From assembly GCA_002495845.1 (NCBI GenBank), contig DAHF01000048.1, positions 1,820 through 7,190 on the forward strand: DNA of 5,371 bases, given 5' to 3'. The DNA is from Sulfolobus sp. UBA167 (lineage in GTDB: Archaea; Thermoproteota; Thermoprotei_A; Sulfolobales; Sulfolobaceae). Made by a program: the position numbers and the translations under genes. The notes beneath the pieces are model-generated. The model made no database searches, was not told the origin of the DNA, and saw only the letters and a program-made list of their open reading frames with translations. The stretch's first letter is position 1. Each line of letters starts with the position of its first letter. Of this stretch, positions 4,868 to 5,371 are shown piece by piece.

Positions 4868-5263
4868 ATGAAATTTGTTCTAAGAAGTTCAGAGGAAATA
4901 GGTAAGGAGAAAATAATTGATCTAGGTTTTGATGGAATATTGATTAAACGAGGAGAGAAAGAAAAGATAGTCTTCTATCCTGAAGGAAATGAAATAGAAG
5001 TAACTGATGACCCTAATGAAGCCTCCGAAAAAGCTCTCATACTTAAGAGGCCTGACTACAAGATAAGGGCAAAGCTGATAATTCTAGAATACATGCCAAT
5101 GAGCATAAGGGAAATTCATCAATTTAAGTCACCTGTATTGTTAGATGGAATAAACGATGCATCACTTTTTCCCAAGGTAGAGTCGATGAAGCCTTTAGGA
5201 ATAATAACCCAAGACAAAAATTATGTAGAAACTGTAAAAAAGATAACAAACAGAGCCAAATGA
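4868..5263 (+). CDS. Hypothetical protein, 131 residues
   Basis: I do not recognise a family. The product is soluble-looking, with no signal peptide, membrane segment, cysteine cluster or nucleotide-binding loop. It reads as alternating strands and helices: an E-K-I-I-D-L-G-F-D-G-I-L-I segment near residues 14-26, a charged hairpin-like region (I-V-F-Y-P-E-G-N-E-I-E-V), then A-K-L-I-I-L-E-Y-M near 68-76, S-P-V-L-L-D-G-I and P-L-G-I-I-T, which could be short beta strands of an alpha/beta or partial TIM-barrel-like fold. A tentative thought is a short relative of the RNase P Rpp30 fold, but I see no diagnostic motif and do not assign it. The ATG is supported by a TATA box about 26 bases upstream. 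The gene is visibly more A/T-rich than segAB. It has its own promoter and lies between segAB and 5S rRNA on the same strand. Confidence 0.75.
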   Translation: MKFVLRSSEEIGKEKIIDLGFDGILIKRGEKEKIVFYPEGNEIEVTDDPNEASEKALILKRPDYKIRAKLIILEYMPMSIREIHQFKSPVLLDGINDASLFPKVESMKPLGIITQDKNYVETVKKITNRAK

Positions 5264-5295
5264 AAGTAGCTTAAATCATTAATCGATGAAAGATC

Positions 5296-5312
5296 AAAAG
5301 TTAGCTTTTTAG
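5296..5312 (+). promoter_or_regulatory. Promoter of the 5S rRNA gene
   Basis: A purine-rich BRE-like AAAAGTTAG (5296-5304) is followed by the TATA-like CTTTTTAG (5305-5312). The centre of the TTTTTA box is about 26 bases before the first base of the 5S gene, the expected distance to the transcription start. A dedicated promoter fits the unlinked 5S gene of Sulfolobales. Confidence 0.6.
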
Positions 5313-5334
5313 GGATTCAAAGGAATTAACAAAT

Positions 5335-5371
5335 GCTACCCGGTCATAGTAGACGGGAAAACACCCGGACT
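5335..5371 (+). rRNA. rrf: 5S ribosomal RNA, 5' part, truncated by the window edge
   Basis: The last 37 bases match the start of Sulfolobales 5S rRNA as I remember it: ACCCGGTCA followed by an AGT, then CGGG and the highly conserved AACACCCGGACT (5360-5371). In full-length 5S rRNA the next bases would continue the loop-B/C region toward CGAACCCGG, and the molecule would end with the complement of GCTACCC. About 30% of a gene of roughly 120-125 bases is visible. It could start one base earlier. The alternative, a protein starting at the ATG at 5333, is rejected because of this match. 5S rRNA is part of the large ribosomal subunit. Confidence 0.86.

Noticed and set aside
5286..5312. Short ATG frame ending in TAG before the 5S gene, suggestive of amber readthrough
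   Set aside because: It runs through the 5S promoter and Sulfolobales are not known to use pyrrolysine; no support for readthrough.
5333..5371. Open frame from the ATG at 5333 to the window end, and a protein-like frame through the same bases
   Set aside because: The bases from 5335 match the conserved start of Sulfolobales 5S rRNA, including AACACCCGGACT, so any reading frame here is incidental.

Overview
The window looks like chromosomal DNA from a thermoacidophilic crenarchaeon of the order Sulfolobales (Sulfolobus, Metallosphaera or Acidianus type). Three things point there. Four of the six protein-coding genes, and the 5S rRNA gene, have an A/T-rich TATA-like box about 26-29 bases before a start codon with no Shine-Dalgarno sequence, the usual sign of leaderless archaeal transcription. 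There is a segA-segB chromosome partition pair, which is characteristic of these archaea. The right edge holds the start of a free-standing 5S rRNA gene, as expected where 5S is unlinked from 16S-23S. Genus and species cannot be fixed by eye.

Left half (about 174-3547): a three-part FAD / iron-sulfur 2-hydroxyacid dehydrogenase of the glycolate oxidase (GlcDEF) or D-lactate dehydrogenase type. The large flavin subunit (glcD) and the iron-sulfur subunit (glcF) form an operon on the plus strand. The small GlcE-like flavoprotein runs the other way from a promoter interleaved with that of glcD. Together they would take electrons from glycolate, D-lactate or a similar 2-hydroxyacid through FAD and iron-sulfur clusters to a membrane carrier.

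Middle (about 3578-4710): segA (ParA/Walker-type ATPase) and segB (C-terminal ribbon-helix-helix-like DNA-binding protein with a highly charged N-terminus), overlapping by four bases. A 9-bp inverted repeat brackets the segA promoter. TCTAGA is strongly over-represented: 12 copies in 5.4 kb against roughly 1-2 expected. An 11-mer built on it occurs three times, once against the segA start, once just before segB and once inside glcD, and a 14-bp perfect palindrome with the same core lies inside segA. This looks like a candidate array of SegB binding (centromere-like) sites and is the most interesting signal here.

Right end (about 4711-5371): an AT-rich spacer, an unrecognised 131-residue protein whose TATA box sits in the loop of an inverted repeat, then a promoter and the first 37 bases of 5S rRNA, cut by the window edge. 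The first 173 bases hold no gene I can assign with confidence.
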